Below the pieces are notes generated by a model, which saw nothing but the letters and a program-made list of their open reading frames with translations, did no database searches and was not told the origin of the DNA. Made by a program: the position numbers and the translations under genes. Shown one piece after another: positions 1-8,290 of a stretch of DNA of 64,000 nucleotides. Source of the stretch: JAGOUN01 sp040389005 (lineage in GTDB: Bacteria; Pseudomonadota; Gammaproteobacteria; JAGOUN01); the NCBI GenBank assembly GCA_040389005.1, contig JAZKAS010000022.1:1-64000 (forward strand), in the 5' to 3' direction. Positions within the stretch are counted from its first letter, which is position 1. Each line of letters opens with the position of its first letter.

Positions 1-83
1 GACAACAGGGTCGTTAAAAGCACCCAAGAAAGCCAAATGGCACGCGTGCGATCTCCTCATCAGCAATCACTTGCTAATTAGGG
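1..83 (-). ncRNA. possible 5' leader of rpsB (off-window)
   Basis: This is the transcribed stretch downstream of the promoter at 90-118, read leftward off the window. It holds no gene. On the minus strand it can form small hairpins (AGCAA-gtga-TTGCT near 65-78 and GGGT...ACCC near 9-26). In many gammaproteobacteria map is divergent from rpsB, whose mRNA has a long structured leader used for S2 feedback. The position and structure fit that arrangement, but rpsB itself is not in the window, so the identity is inference. Confidence 0.3.
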
Positions 84-89
84 TGGGTC

Positions 90-118
90 TTTATACCATA
101 GTCGCCTGATTTGAACAA
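90..118 (-). promoter_or_regulatory. sigma70-type promoter firing away from map
   Basis: On the minus strand, TTGTTC (113-118) is separated by exactly 17 bases from TATAAA (90-95), which is preceded by TGg, an extended -10. It lies directly upstream of map on the opposite strand and probably drives the gene beyond the left edge. Because the -35 box overlaps the TTG at 111, it also argues against a map start there. Confidence 0.5.
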
Positions 119-134
119 CGCTGAAAAATATTCT

Positions 135-917
135 ATGGCTAATCGCACGCCGATTTTGAAAACTGCAGATGAAATTGAAAAGATGCGCATTGCGGGTCGG
201 CTAGCGGCGGAAGTGCTCGATATCGTAACACCCCACGTTAAAATTGGTGTCACCACCGAAGAGTTGGACAAAATTTGTCACGATCACATTGTTTTTAAGC
301 AAAATGCCATTCCCGCGTGTATTGGTTATAACGGCTATCAAAAAACGACGTGCACTTCGGTGAATCACCAAGTGTGTCATGGCATTCCTAGCAACAAAAA
401 ATTGAAAAACGGCGATATTGTTAATATTGATTTAGTTGTCAAAAAAGACGGCTATCACGGCGATACCAGCAAAATGTTTATTGTCGGCAAAGGGTCTGTT
501 CTTGCACAAAGACTCGTGCAAGTGACGCAAGAATGTATGTACAAAGGCATCAAGATCGTTAAACCGGGGATTAAAACCGGTGATATTGGGGCTATTATTC
601 AACAACATGCAGAAGCGCATCGTTTTTCAGTGGTACGCGATTTTTGTGGCCATGGTATTGGCGTTTCCATGCATGAAGGCCCCAATATTCTTCATTACGG
701 CAAAGCCGGCACCGGCATTACGTTAACACCAGGAATGATTTTTACCATCGAACCGATGATCAACGCCGGCAAAGCCGATACAAAAGTCTTGCTCGATGGC
801 TGGACAGCCGTCACCAAAGACCACAGCTTATCGGCACAATGGGAACACACCATTCTTGTCACCGAAACGGGCTATGAAGTACTGACATTGCGAGATGAAG
901 AAAAAGGACTGCTATAG
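135..917 (+). CDS. map: methionine aminopeptidase, type I
   Basis: This enzyme removes the initiator methionine from nascent cytosolic proteins. The 260-residue length is normal for type Ia bacterial enzymes. The five metal ligands are all visible: the two Asp of NIDLVVKKDGYHGDTSK, the His of the signature GHGIGVSMHE, the Glu of FTIEPMI and the Glu of QWEHTILVT. A TTG at 111 would add eight residues, but it overlaps the divergent promoter and has no Shine-Dalgarno, so the ATG at 135 beginning MANRTPILK is preferred. The gene is probably monocistronic, since the next gene is convergent. Confidence 0.96.
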   Translation: MANRTPILKTADEIEKMRIAGRLAAEVLDIVTPHVKIGVTTEELDKICHDHIVFKQNAIPACIGYNGYQKTTCTSVNHQVCHGIPSNKKLKNGDIVNIDLVVKKDGYHGDTSKMFIVGKGSVLAQRLVQVTQECMYKGIKIVKPGIKTGDIGAIIQQHAEAHRFSVVRDFCGHGIGVSMHEGPNILHYGKAGTGITLTPGMIFTIEPMINAGKADTKVLLDGWTAVTKDHSLSAQWEHTILVTETGYEVLTLRDEEKGLL

Positions 918-986
918 CAGGAAATTCTTATTATTTCGAGCTAGAAATAGCTGCGCATCATTGAGATTAGTCTTTTTAAATATTTA

Positions 987-1571
987 CTATGCAACAGGCT
1001 GAGGCAGCGGAATGTTACTAATCGTCAACACAATACGACGATTCTGCGCTCTGCCTTCAGGCGTATCATTGCTCGCCACATAATAAGCGCCGCCATAGCC
1101 CTTAAGCGTGATATTACCAGCAACAAAACCATGATCCAGTAAGTAACGCGCAACGTTTTGTGCGCGATCTTCTGAACGCGTGACATTGCTCGCCTGCAGG
1201 CCACTATTATCAGTAAAACTATCAATGCGAATTTTTGCATCTGGATACGCTTTAGCCGCCACCACAAATGGATCCAGTGCATTTTGTGTGTTAGGCGTTA
1301 GATTCACGCCGCCAACACCAAACAACGCATCTGCAGGATAAGTGACTTTAACCTCATTACCCACGCGCAGAACTTGCACTTGAGTTCCGGTGTAATTCTG
1401 TTCCAATTGAGTGCTAAGCGCATAAACGTTAGGGTTGTCTGAAAAAGGCTTAACAACCATGATCGCTGGAGCTGAGTTTTGAGGTCGAGCCAAATCGTTA
1501 CTGAGATCTGGGCCTGAAGTTGCGCACCCCGCTAACAACAAACCCGTCAAGCCAACAATCAGATATTTCAT
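987..1571 (-). CDS. OmpA-family outer-membrane lipoprotein
   Basis: The protein begins with a lipoprotein signal peptide with lipobox LLAGC (Cys16), so it is likely acylated and sorted to the outer membrane. Residues about 75-190 form an OmpA-like peptidoglycan-binding domain: the variable half contains PDAKIRIDSFTDNSG, and the end carries RAQNRRIVLTI, the NRRI/V signature that contacts diaminopimelate. Total length is 194 residues, resembling Pal/YiaD-type proteins, though with a longer spacer than Pal. No tol genes are adjacent. A ribosome binding site (AGGGGG) precedes the ATG. It probably tethers the outer membrane to the wall; its specific role is unknown. Confidence 0.85.
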   Translation of the reverse strand: MKYLIVGLTGLLLAGCATSGPDLSNDLARPQNSAPAIMVVKPFSDNPNVYALSTQLEQNYTGTQVQVLRVGNEVKVTYPADALFGVGGVNLTPNTQNALDPFVVAAKAYPDAKIRIDSFTDNSGLQASNVTRSEDRAQNVARYLLDHGFVAGNITLKGYGGAYYVASNDTPEGRAQNRRIVLTISNIPLPQPVA

Positions 1572-1644
1572 AACAACCCCCTTTTCAGAAATCTAATTTA
1601 ACATGACTTCTTGTTAGCGAACAGCCTAAATATTTATTTAAAAT

Positions 1645-1675
1645 AAAAAAAAGCCCCAGTGAAGGGGCTTTTTTT
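1645..1675 (-). terminator. rho-independent terminator after the small secreted-protein gene
   Basis: A stem AAAAAGCCCC / GGGGCTTTTT with a six-base loop is flanked by A and T tracts. On the minus strand it ends in a run of eight T immediately after the stop of the 1687-2193 gene, so it separates that gene from the lipoprotein gene. Confidence 0.85.
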
Positions 1676-1686
1676 GTAACCAACGA

Positions 1687-2193
1687 TTACTGAAGCTGTG
1701 TTGCTGGAACTGGCTTCGCTGGCATTGTTGGAGCTGTTGGCATTGTTGGCGCTGTTGGCGTCCAATTGTTAGCCATATAAATGTGCTGAGCAGCTTGAAT
1801 GGCATCTGCTTTATTCGCAGCACAAGATAAAACAACGACCTGACTCGCGTCTTTACCGTTATTATTAGCACAGAAAACATGCTGTTTAACGTTAGAAATC
1901 ACGACTTCTTGCACGGTAATAGAGCTTGCTTGCGTTTGCGCACTCACTACTTTCGCGTTCAAGGTGCTTTCAATGTAAGACTGAATTGCTGAAGCTACTT
2001 GCGCTTGACGAGCCGCTTTAACTTGCGCCTGAGCTTGTGTTTGAGCCTGATCGAGCACAAATTGGAACGTCGTAACGCTTGTTTTGCCACCCAACAATAC
2101 GCCCAAAGGACTTGTCGTATCAGTTGAAGAACCCGCAAATGCAGACGATGCCATAGCAGTTGCCAAAAGTGACGCTAGAATGATTTTTTTCAT
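1687..2193 (-). CDS. small secreted protein of unknown function
   Basis: This is a 168-residue protein with a clear Sec signal peptide (MKKIILASLLATAMASSAFA, cleavage after AFA). The mature part is rich in Ala, Gln and Thr, with a helical, coiled-coil-like stretch around residues 45-80 (QTQAQAQVKAARQAQV) and two cysteines near 108 and 123 that could form a periplasmic disulfide. The C-terminus has tandem PTAPTM/PTAPTMPAKP motifs, a proline-rich flexible tail encoded by short DNA repeats. The Shine-Dalgarno is good (AAGGAGATCAAC before ATG) and a terminator follows. I do not recognise a family. Confidence 0.75.
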   Translation of the reverse strand: MKKIILASLLATAMASSAFAGSSTDTTSPLGVLLGGKTSVTTFQFVLDQAQTQAQAQVKAARQAQVASAIQSYIESTLNAKVVSAQTQASSITVQEVVISNVKQHVFCANNNGKDASQVVVLSCAANKADAIQAAQHIYMANNWTPTAPTMPTAPTMPAKPVPATQLQ

Positions 2194-2296
2194 GTTGATC
2201 TCCTTGTTTACATGATTGAAAAGAGACGACTATCCCTTCAAATTAAATATAGACCTAAAAAATAAAATGTCAAATAGCACATCCCCTTTTTTTAAG

Positions 2297-2302
2297 TATA
2301 AT
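2297..2302 (+). promoter_or_regulatory. -10 element of the sodB promoter
   Basis: A perfect TATAAT lies 30 bases upstream of the sodB start codon, just before the AAAGGAG ribosome binding site. No convincing -35 hexamer is visible at 16-18 bases, so only the -10 is called. Confidence 0.45.
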
Positions 2303-2331
2303 GGTAGCGATCAAAAACAAAGGAGACTCTC

Positions 2332-2910
2332 ATGATTCACGAACTACCCACATTACCCTATGCGATGGATGCTCTCGCACCGCATATTTCCAAAGAAACA
2401 CTTGAGTACCATTATGGCAAACACCACAAAGCTTATGTGGATAATTTAAACAAACTGATTCCTGGCACCGAATTTGAAAACAAATCCTTAGAAGACATCA
2501 TCAAAACATCAACAGGCGGAGTTTTTAATAATGCCGCGCAGGTGTGGAATCACACGTTTTACTGGCATTGTTTAGCGCCGAATGCAGGCGGCGAACCAAC
2601 CGGAAAACTCGCTGATGCGATTAATGCGGCGTTTGGCTCTTTCGCAACTTTCAAAGAAAAATTTTCAACCACCGCAGCAACAACCTTTGGATCAGGATGG
2701 GCGTGGCTTGTAAAAACCAAAGAAGGCAAGTTAGAAATTATCAGCACCAGCAATGCTGCCACCCCATTAACTACAGACAACATTCCATTATTAACCTGCG
2801 ACGTGTGGGAACATGCGTATTACGTTGATTATCGTAATGCACGCGTACAATACATTGAGCATTTTTGGAATTTGGTGAATTGGGAGTTTGTTGCAAAAAA
2901 TTTAGGCTAA
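2332..2910 (+). CDS. sodB: iron superoxide dismutase
   Basis: This cytosolic enzyme dismutates superoxide to peroxide and oxygen. The 192-residue length is exactly that of Fe-SOD. Metal ligands are visible: the His of LEYHYGKHH, the His of VWNHTFYW, and the Asp and His of CDVWEHAYY. The AQVWNHTFYW and GSGWAWL contexts favour the iron over the manganese type. A strong ribosome binding site (AAAGGAG) sits six bases before the ATG, with a TATAAT box upstream. It is a single-gene unit, followed by a small palindromic repeat. Confidence 0.96.
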   Translation: MIHELPTLPYAMDALAPHISKETLEYHYGKHHKAYVDNLNKLIPGTEFENKSLEDIIKTSTGGVFNNAAQVWNHTFYWHCLAPNAGGEPTGKLADAINAAFGSFATFKEKFSTTAATTFGSGWAWLVKTKEGKLEIISTSNAATPLTTDNIPLLTCDVWEHAYYVDYRNARVQYIEHFWNLVNWEFVAKNLG

Positions 2911-2924
2911 CAATAAACCGAAAA

Positions 2925-2948
2925 GGGCGACCGCTGGATCGCCCCTAC
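2925..2948. repeat. short palindromic intergenic repeat ending GCCCCTAC
   Basis: GGGCGA and TCGCCC arms flank an eight-base loop, followed by CTAC. The GCCCCTAC end is shared with the larger element at 13826-13882, suggesting one REP-like family. It lies between the convergent genes sodB and the VOC gene and could also act as a weak terminator. Confidence 0.55.
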
Positions 2949-2958
2949 GGTTGTAATA

Positions 2959-3375
2959 TTATTTTGTAATATGCATTCCGAACGACCACGCATGCCCATC
3001 TAAATCTTTGCACGCGAACATTCTATCACCCCAAAATTGATCTTCAATTTCGTACACAATCTCCAAGCCCTGCGCTTTGACTTTAGCATAAAGGGTATCG
3101 ACATCTTCGCAATAGACATAAAGTGTCACAGGAGACGAACAGCCACCCATCATAGGCGTTTTAACGTCTGGCTTACACATACCAATATCACCGCACATAA
3201 TGACGATATCGTGATAGCGCAATTCAGCATGAACAACTTTATCTTGGCCATGAGTAGAAGTCTCTAGCACTTCAAACCCAAACACATCGCGATAAATACT
3301 CACTGCTTTTTCAACATCCATCACAGAAAGATAAGGAACAATCCAAGACATATTCGGTTGACGCGGATCTGACAT
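2959..3375 (-). CDS. VOC/glyoxalase-fold family protein
   Basis: This 138-residue protein has the paired beta-alpha-beta-beta-beta pattern of the vicinal oxygen chelate superfamily: N-terminal half IVPYLSVMDVEKAVSIYRDVFGFE and C-terminal half VTLYVYCEDVDTLYAKVKAQGLEIVYEIEDQFWGDRMFACKDLDGHAWSF. The ending is typical of PhnB/glyoxalase-like proteins in which metal may be absent. The substrate cannot be inferred. The start is placed at the ATG at 3375 because GGAGAG lies at the right distance; the longer TTG start would itself overlap that Shine-Dalgarno. It is divergent from argD and shares its upstream region. Confidence 0.8.
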   Translation of the reverse strand: MSDPRQPNMSWIVPYLSVMDVEKAVSIYRDVFGFEVLETSTHGQDKVVHAELRYHDIVIMCGDIGMCKPDVKTPMMGGCSSPVTLYVYCEDVDTLYAKVKAQGLEIVYEIEDQFWGDRMFACKDLDGHAWSFGMHITK

Positions 3376-3459
3376 AAAGCTCTCCAACAATTAAAAAATC
3401 ACGTGCATTCTGACAGTGCGCGCTATAAAGTTCAAATATAATGTCAAAGGAAATTCTCC

Positions 3460-4617
3460 ATGCCTGATTATTTAATTGCTCTTTACAATAAATTACCCAC
3501 AACGTTCGTTCGCGGCGAAAATATTTGGTTATACGATGAAAATGATCGCGCTTATCTTGACGCTATCACGGGCATTGGCGTGAATGCGCTAGGACATCAA
3601 CATCCCGAAATCAATCGCGTCATGATCGAGCAAATTCATAAAATAGTACACACACCGAATACGTTTAATAATCCTGCGCAAAATCAACTTGCTGAAAAAT
3701 TATGCAAACTCACCGGATTAAGTCGCGCATGTTTTTCAAATTCTGGCACAGAAGCGAATGAAGCCGCCATTAAACTCGCATTAAAATATGGCATCAATAA
3801 AGGTTATAAGAATCCGAAAATTGTTGTCATGCACGGTGGATTTCATGGTCGATCATTAGGCGCGTGGAGCGCATCGTGTAATCCACAACAAAGTATTTTC
3901 GGGCCATTATTACCGGCATTTATTTATGTGCCGTTTAATTCTATTGAAGCGATTGAAATATTAAATGATCCTGAAATTATCGGCGTGATGTTAGAACCTA
4001 TTTTTGGCAAAGGCGGATTACTTCCAGCAAGCGTTGATTATTTACAACAATTAAAAAAATTATGTGTCGAGCGTGATTGGCTATTGATATGCGATGAAGT
4101 ACAAAGTGGTTTAGGTCGCACGGGCAAATGGTTCGCATATCAATTCGCCGACATTGTGCCTGACATCGTCACTGTCGCCAAATGTTTAGGCAATGGCATT
4201 CCCATCGGCGCGTGCATTGTCAGCGAAAAACTCGTAAATACGTTTCAAATTAATGACCACGGCACAACCCAAGGCGGCGGTGTATTTGCATGCACAACCG
4301 CACTCGCCGTACTAAATGTGATTGAAAAAGAAAATCTTATAAAAAACGCACACGCTGTTGGAACTTATTTACAAGAAAAATTAAATATCGAATTAAAAAA
4401 ATTTTCTTGCTTCGAAAAAATTCGCGGCAAAGGATTGATGATTGGCATTCAACTCACACGCACTATTCCCAATGCTATTTCAATTGGCGTGAAACATGGC
4501 ATTATTTTTAATAATACCGGCAAAGATGTGATTCGATTATTACCACCGATTATCTTGACTTACGCGCAAGCGGATATTTTAGTAGAACGGCTGGTTGAAT
4601 GTTTTCAAGAATTCTGA
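3460..4617 (+). CDS. argD: acetylornithine aminotransferase (class-III PLP aminotransferase)
   Basis: The 385-residue length fits ArgD. Family features in order: the N-terminal GENIWLYDENDRAYLDAITGIGVNALGH, the PLP-phosphate motif NSGTEANEAAIKLA, HGGFHGRSLG, the PLP ring Asp in ICDEVQSGLGRTG, and the Schiff-base Lys in VAKCLGNGIPIGA. In the family this PLP enzyme transfers an amino group between acetylornithine and 2-oxoglutarate in arginine synthesis (also succinyl-diaminopimelate). One oddity is that the usual EPIQGEGG reads EPIFGKGG. No other arg gene is nearby, so the precise substrate is uncertain. AAAGGA precedes the ATG. Confidence 0.85.
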   Translation: MPDYLIALYNKLPTTFVRGENIWLYDENDRAYLDAITGIGVNALGHQHPEINRVMIEQIHKIVHTPNTFNNPAQNQLAEKLCKLTGLSRACFSNSGTEANEAAIKLALKYGINKGYKNPKIVVMHGGFHGRSLGAWSASCNPQQSIFGPLLPAFIYVPFNSIEAIEILNDPEIIGVMLEPIFGKGGLLPASVDYLQQLKKLCVERDWLLICDEVQSGLGRTGKWFAYQFADIVPDIVTVAKCLGNGIPIGACIVSEKLVNTFQINDHGTTQGGGVFACTTALAVLNVIEKENLIKNAHAVGTYLQEKLNIELKKFSCFEKIRGKGLMIGIQLTRTIPNAISIGVKHGIIFNNTGKDVIRLLPPIILTYAQADILVERLVECFQEF

Positions 4618-4725
4618 ATTAAAAGGTGACTTGACTGCCAAACAAATAAACGGCCTTAATGTCCATTATATTTCTTTGACAGCAGTCAATAATCGAACGA
4701 CTCATCACCTTAAACGCTGCTGTCT

Positions 4726-5157
4726 TTACGCAGCTTTAATTCTAACCGTCATAACATCACACGATGCTGAATGCACGGCGATATGCGCGGTTGATCCCAA
4801 TAATTCTGAAAAACCATGCCGACCATGACTTCCCACGATCATGCAATCAATATTTTCTTGTTTGACAAGCTTCGTTATTTCAATTTTCATCGGGCCAACT
4901 TCTACATGGCAACGCTCTAAAGGAATGTTATGTTGCTTAGAAAACGCCTCCATGCTTTTTTGCGCCTCTGTCAATAATTCCGCTTCAATATCCGCAATAC
5001 CGACATATGCATAACCATAACCCGGTAATGGCTCAACGACATGCAGCACACTGATTTTTGCATCAAATGCTTTTGCAATCGCAATCGCCTTTTCTACAAC
5101 CACTGTGTTTTCTTCTGATAAATCTGTTGCAATTAACACATGCTTATAAATTGACAT
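4726..5157 (-). CDS. universal stress protein (UspA family)
   Basis: This 143-residue single-domain Usp has the nucleotide-binding fold. The start YKHVLIATDLSEEN holds the conserved Asp, and the ATP-binding loop appears as MIVGSHGRHGFSELLGSTAHIAVHSASCDVMTVR, close to the classical G-2X-G-9X-G-S/T pattern. The ribosome binding site AAGGAG overlaps the end of clpB (clpB stop at 5161-5163), so the two genes are transcribed together and probably translationally coupled. That places this Usp in a heat/stress operon. The ATG at 5157 is chosen over the GTG immediately before it because of spacing. Confidence 0.9.
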   Translation of the reverse strand: MSIYKHVLIATDLSEENTVVVEKAIAIAKAFDAKISVLHVVEPLPGYGYAYVGIADIEAELLTEAQKSMEAFSKQHNIPLERCHVEVGPMKIEITKLVKQENIDCMIVGSHGRHGFSELLGSTAHIAVHSASCDVMTVRIKAA

Positions 5158-5160
5158 CAC

Positions 5161-7710
5161 TTACTCCTTATTAAAGGTTAAACGTCCTGATTGACTGGTC
5201 ACCACAATGGTATCTCCTGTTGAAAAATCACCTTTTAACAATGCTTGTGCCAAAGGATTTTCCAATATTTGTTGAATCGCTCGTTTTAATGGGCGCGCTC
5301 CATAGGCAGGATCGTACCCCACATTCGAAATTAATGCCATGGCATCATCAGAAATATTTAACTGCATTTCTTTCACCGCCAAACGTTTACGTAACGATTC
5401 AATTTGAATGCCGGCAATAAGCTTGATCTGCGCCTGACCCAACGGATGAAACACGACTGTTTCGTCAATGCGATTAATAAACTCCGGACGAAAATGCTGC
5501 CCAACGACGTCCATCACCGCTTTTTTCATCGCCTCATAATTACCTTCGCTCGACATTTCTTGAATACGACTCGAGCCTAAATTGGAGGTCATGACAATCA
5601 CAGTGTTTTTAAAATCAATCGTACGCCCTTGTCCATCGGTCAAGCGCCCATCATCCAGTACTTGTAATAAAATATTAAATACATCGTGATGCGCTTTTTC
5701 TACCTCATCGAGCAATAAAACCGAATAGGGTTTTCGACGCACCGCTTCGGTTAAATAACCGCCCTCTTCGTAACCAACATATCCGGGCGGTGCACCAATT
5801 AATCGCGCCACAGAATGTTTTTCCATGAACTCAGACATATCAATACGCACCATCGCCTCAACGGTATCAAACAAAAACATCGCCAACGCTTTACAGAGTT
5901 CTGTTTTACCCACCCCCGTCGGCCCTAAAAACAAAAAGGAACCAATCGGTTTATTCGGGTCAGCCAAACCTGCGCGTGAACGGCGAATGGCATTAGAAAC
6001 GGCAACAACCGCTTCATCTTGACCAATCACGCTTTTATGTAATGCAGATTCCATGGCGAGTAATTTATCGCGTTCGCCTTCAAGTAATTTTGAGACGGGA
6101 ATATGCGTCCAACGCGAAACGACATCCGCAATTTCTTCATCGGTGACTTTGTTACGCAATAATTTATGTTCTATTTTTTCTGCCGATGAGACAGCGGATA
6201 ATTGTTTTTCGAGTTCAGGAATTTTACCGTATTGCAATTCCGACATTTTCGCCAAATCACCAGTACGATGTGCGGCTTCTAAATCGGCACGTGCTTTTTC
6301 CAAAGATTCTTTAATGGTTTGCGCACCTTGCAGTGACGCTTTTTCAGCTTTCCAAATTTCTTCTAAATCAGAAAATTGTTTTTCAAGCACTTTAATTTCA
6401 TCTTCTAAATGTTCACGGCGTTTTACCGCTGCATCGTCCGATTCTTTTTTCAACGCTTCACGTTCGATTTTTAATTGAATCAAACGACGTTCGAGTGTAT
6501 CCATCGATTCAGGTTTTGAATCAATTTCAATGCGAATACGACTCGCGGCTTCGTCAATTAAATCGATGGCTTTATCTGGTAATTGTCGATCCGCAATATA
6601 ACGATGTGATAACGTCGCCGCAGCCACAATCGCATCATCGGTAATTTCAACACCATGATGAATCGCGTAACGTTCTTTTAATCCACGCAAAATCGCAATC
6701 GTATCCGGCACAGAAGGTTCTTCAACCAAGACTTTTTGAAAGCGTCGTTCCAACGCCGCATCTTTTTCAATATATTGTCGATATTCATCGAGCGTTGTCG
6801 CACCGACACAACGTAACTCACCACGCGCCAATGCAGGTTTCAACATATTGCCGGCGTCCATCGCACCATCGGCTTTACCGGCGCCGACCATGGTATGAAT
6901 TTCATCGATAAATAAAATCACTTGACCATTTTGTTGCGACACTTCTTTTAACACCGATTTCAAGCGCTCTTCAAAATCACCGCGATATTTTGCGCCTGCT
7001 AATAAAGCACCCATATCCAGTGATAATACGCGTTTATCTTGTAAACCTTCGGGTACTTCACGATTAATAATGCGTTGCGCTAATCCTTCGACAATTGCCG
7101 TTTTACCCACACCCGGCTCGCCAATCAAAACAGGATTGTTTTTCGTGCGACGTTGTAACACTTGAATTAAGCGACGAATTTCACTATCCCGACCAATCAC
7201 CGGATCCAACTTTCCATCTTCCGCATCTTTGGTTAAATCACGCGTGTATTTTTCTAACGCTTGTCGTGATCCTTCTGCTCCTTGCTCTTGCACGTTTTCG
7301 CCTCCTCTGATTTCGTCAATTGCTTTTTCCAACGCTGCCGCTTTAATCCCGGTTTGTTTTAAAATGGTTCCCACGACGCCTTTATCTTCAAGCGCTGCTA
7401 ATAAAAATAATTCAGAAGAGATATATTGATCTTTGCGCTTTTGCGCAAGTTGATCGGTGACGTTCAATAAGCGCGATAAATCATTCGATACATGAATCTC
7501 ACCGGGGGTTCCTTCAACCAGTTTTGCCTTGATTTGCAAGACATTCGCGCCCAATTTGTTGAGCAAAGCGTAAACAGTATTGGTAGGCTGATCGAGTAAC
7601 GCCGCCAATAAATGCGCAGGTTCGATCATTTGTTGGTTTTTGCCCAAGGCCTGCGATTGTGCTTCCGCTAAAGCACTTTGGAAAGAATGCGTTAATTTGT
7701 CCATGCGCAT
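5161..7710 (-). CDS. clpB: ATP-dependent disaggregase ClpB
   Basis: ClpB is a hexameric cytosolic AAA+ chaperone that resolubilises aggregates with DnaK. The 849-residue length is close to the usual 857. In order: Clp N-domain (about 1-145), AAA1 with Walker A GEPGVGKT near residue 203 and Walker B VILFIDEIH, the coiled-coil middle domain (about 400-520, with KIPELEKQL), AAA2 with GPTGVGKT near 603 and VLLLDEVEKAH, and the C-terminal D2-small domain ending in ARPLKRAIQ. AGGAGG lies seven bases from the ATG. A CTTGAA resembling a sigma32 -35 half lies about 65 bases upstream, but no matching CCCCAT -10 is present. The usp gene follows. Confidence 0.97.
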   Translation of the reverse strand: MRMDKLTHSFQSALAEAQSQALGKNQQMIEPAHLLAALLDQPTNTVYALLNKLGANVLQIKAKLVEGTPGEIHVSNDLSRLLNVTDQLAQKRKDQYISSELFLLAALEDKGVVGTILKQTGIKAAALEKAIDEIRGGENVQEQGAEGSRQALEKYTRDLTKDAEDGKLDPVIGRDSEIRRLIQVLQRRTKNNPVLIGEPGVGKTAIVEGLAQRIINREVPEGLQDKRVLSLDMGALLAGAKYRGDFEERLKSVLKEVSQQNGQVILFIDEIHTMVGAGKADGAMDAGNMLKPALARGELRCVGATTLDEYRQYIEKDAALERRFQKVLVEEPSVPDTIAILRGLKERYAIHHGVEITDDAIVAAATLSHRYIADRQLPDKAIDLIDEAASRIRIEIDSKPESMDTLERRLIQLKIEREALKKESDDAAVKRREHLEDEIKVLEKQFSDLEEIWKAEKASLQGAQTIKESLEKARADLEAAHRTGDLAKMSELQYGKIPELEKQLSAVSSAEKIEHKLLRNKVTDEEIADVVSRWTHIPVSKLLEGERDKLLAMESALHKSVIGQDEAVVAVSNAIRRSRAGLADPNKPIGSFLFLGPTGVGKTELCKALAMFLFDTVEAMVRIDMSEFMEKHSVARLIGAPPGYVGYEEGGYLTEAVRRKPYSVLLLDEVEKAHHDVFNILLQVLDDGRLTDGQGRTIDFKNTVIVMTSNLGSSRIQEMSSEGNYEAMKKAVMDVVGQHFRPEFINRIDETVVFHPLGQAQIKLIAGIQIESLRKRLAVKEMQLNISDDAMALISNVGYDPAYGARPLKRAIQQILENPLAQALLKGDFSTGDTIVVTSQSGRLTFNKE

Positions 7711-7838
7711 AAGAGCCCCTCCTAAATAAGTAAAGCCATAGTTACATAATTAGTGATTCTCTGAATTTATTCAAGACTTTCTTTATTAGCCAATGATTTG
7801 TTACACTTTAAAAAAATAAGCTTTATCTCGGAAACATT

Positions 7839-8214
7839 ATGCGAAAAGCTGCGACAATCTCTCTATTATCAAAAAAAATTTTTGAAAGCCGGCGCGACCC
7901 CGTTGCATCCTCGTATACTTTTTTCTGGCGAGTGGTATTGATGAGTGGGCTGGCTATTTTATTGACATTGTCCTTTTTGGCCGTTGGCNNNNNNNNNNTA
8001 CCATTATTGGGGAGAAATGCCTTGGATAGAGTCTTTTTTAAATGCCGCTATGATTTTAGGCGGCATGGGGGAGATTGATTTGTTAACAACAAGCACTGCC
8101 AAAATATTTGCAGGCATATACGCTATTTTCAGCGGACTATATTTTGCTGTCGTGATTGGCGTACTCTTTGCACCTTTTGTACATCGCTTTTATCACAAAT
8201 TTCATATTGATTGA
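7839..8214 (+). CDS. two-helix channel-like membrane protein, split by an assembly gap
   Basis: The N-terminal part (7839-7988) encodes a basic leader and a membrane helix (VVLMSGLAILLTLSFLAVG). After the N-run the reading frame continues one base shifted as YHYWGEMPWIESFLNAAMILGGMGEI, then a second membrane helix (FAGIYAIFSGLYFAVVIGVLFAPFVHRF). The pore-loop-like segment MILGGMG between two helices resembles small bacterial two-pore-domain/ion-channel-like proteins. The frame change is most simply explained by the gap not being exactly ten bases long, so I treat the two halves as one gene. Ion selectivity cannot be assigned because the canonical TVGYG filter is absent. Confidence 0.6.
7989..7998. 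other. assembly gap (10 N)
   Basis: Ten N within the channel-like gene. The true gap length is unknown, since the reading frame differs on the two sides. Confidence 0.99.
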
Positions 8215-8290
8215 AGCACTTAAAAAATACTCAGCTCATACCAAAAACTCTAATGACCTTGACCCCGCGATCAAGCGTACTAAAAATTTT

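Noticed and set aside
111..134. Longer map start at a TTG codon
   Set aside because: It overlaps the -35 of the divergent promoter, lacks a ribosome binding site, and the family start fits the ATG at 135.
4618..4725. C-terminal extension or small gene after argD
   Set aside because: The frame overlapping the argD end (4595-4828) runs antisense into usp and has no start signal.
7711..7838. Sigma32 heat-shock promoter for clpB
   Set aside because: A CTTGAA half is present but no CCCCAT-like -10 lies at 11-16 bases, so it is mentioned only within the clpB entry.
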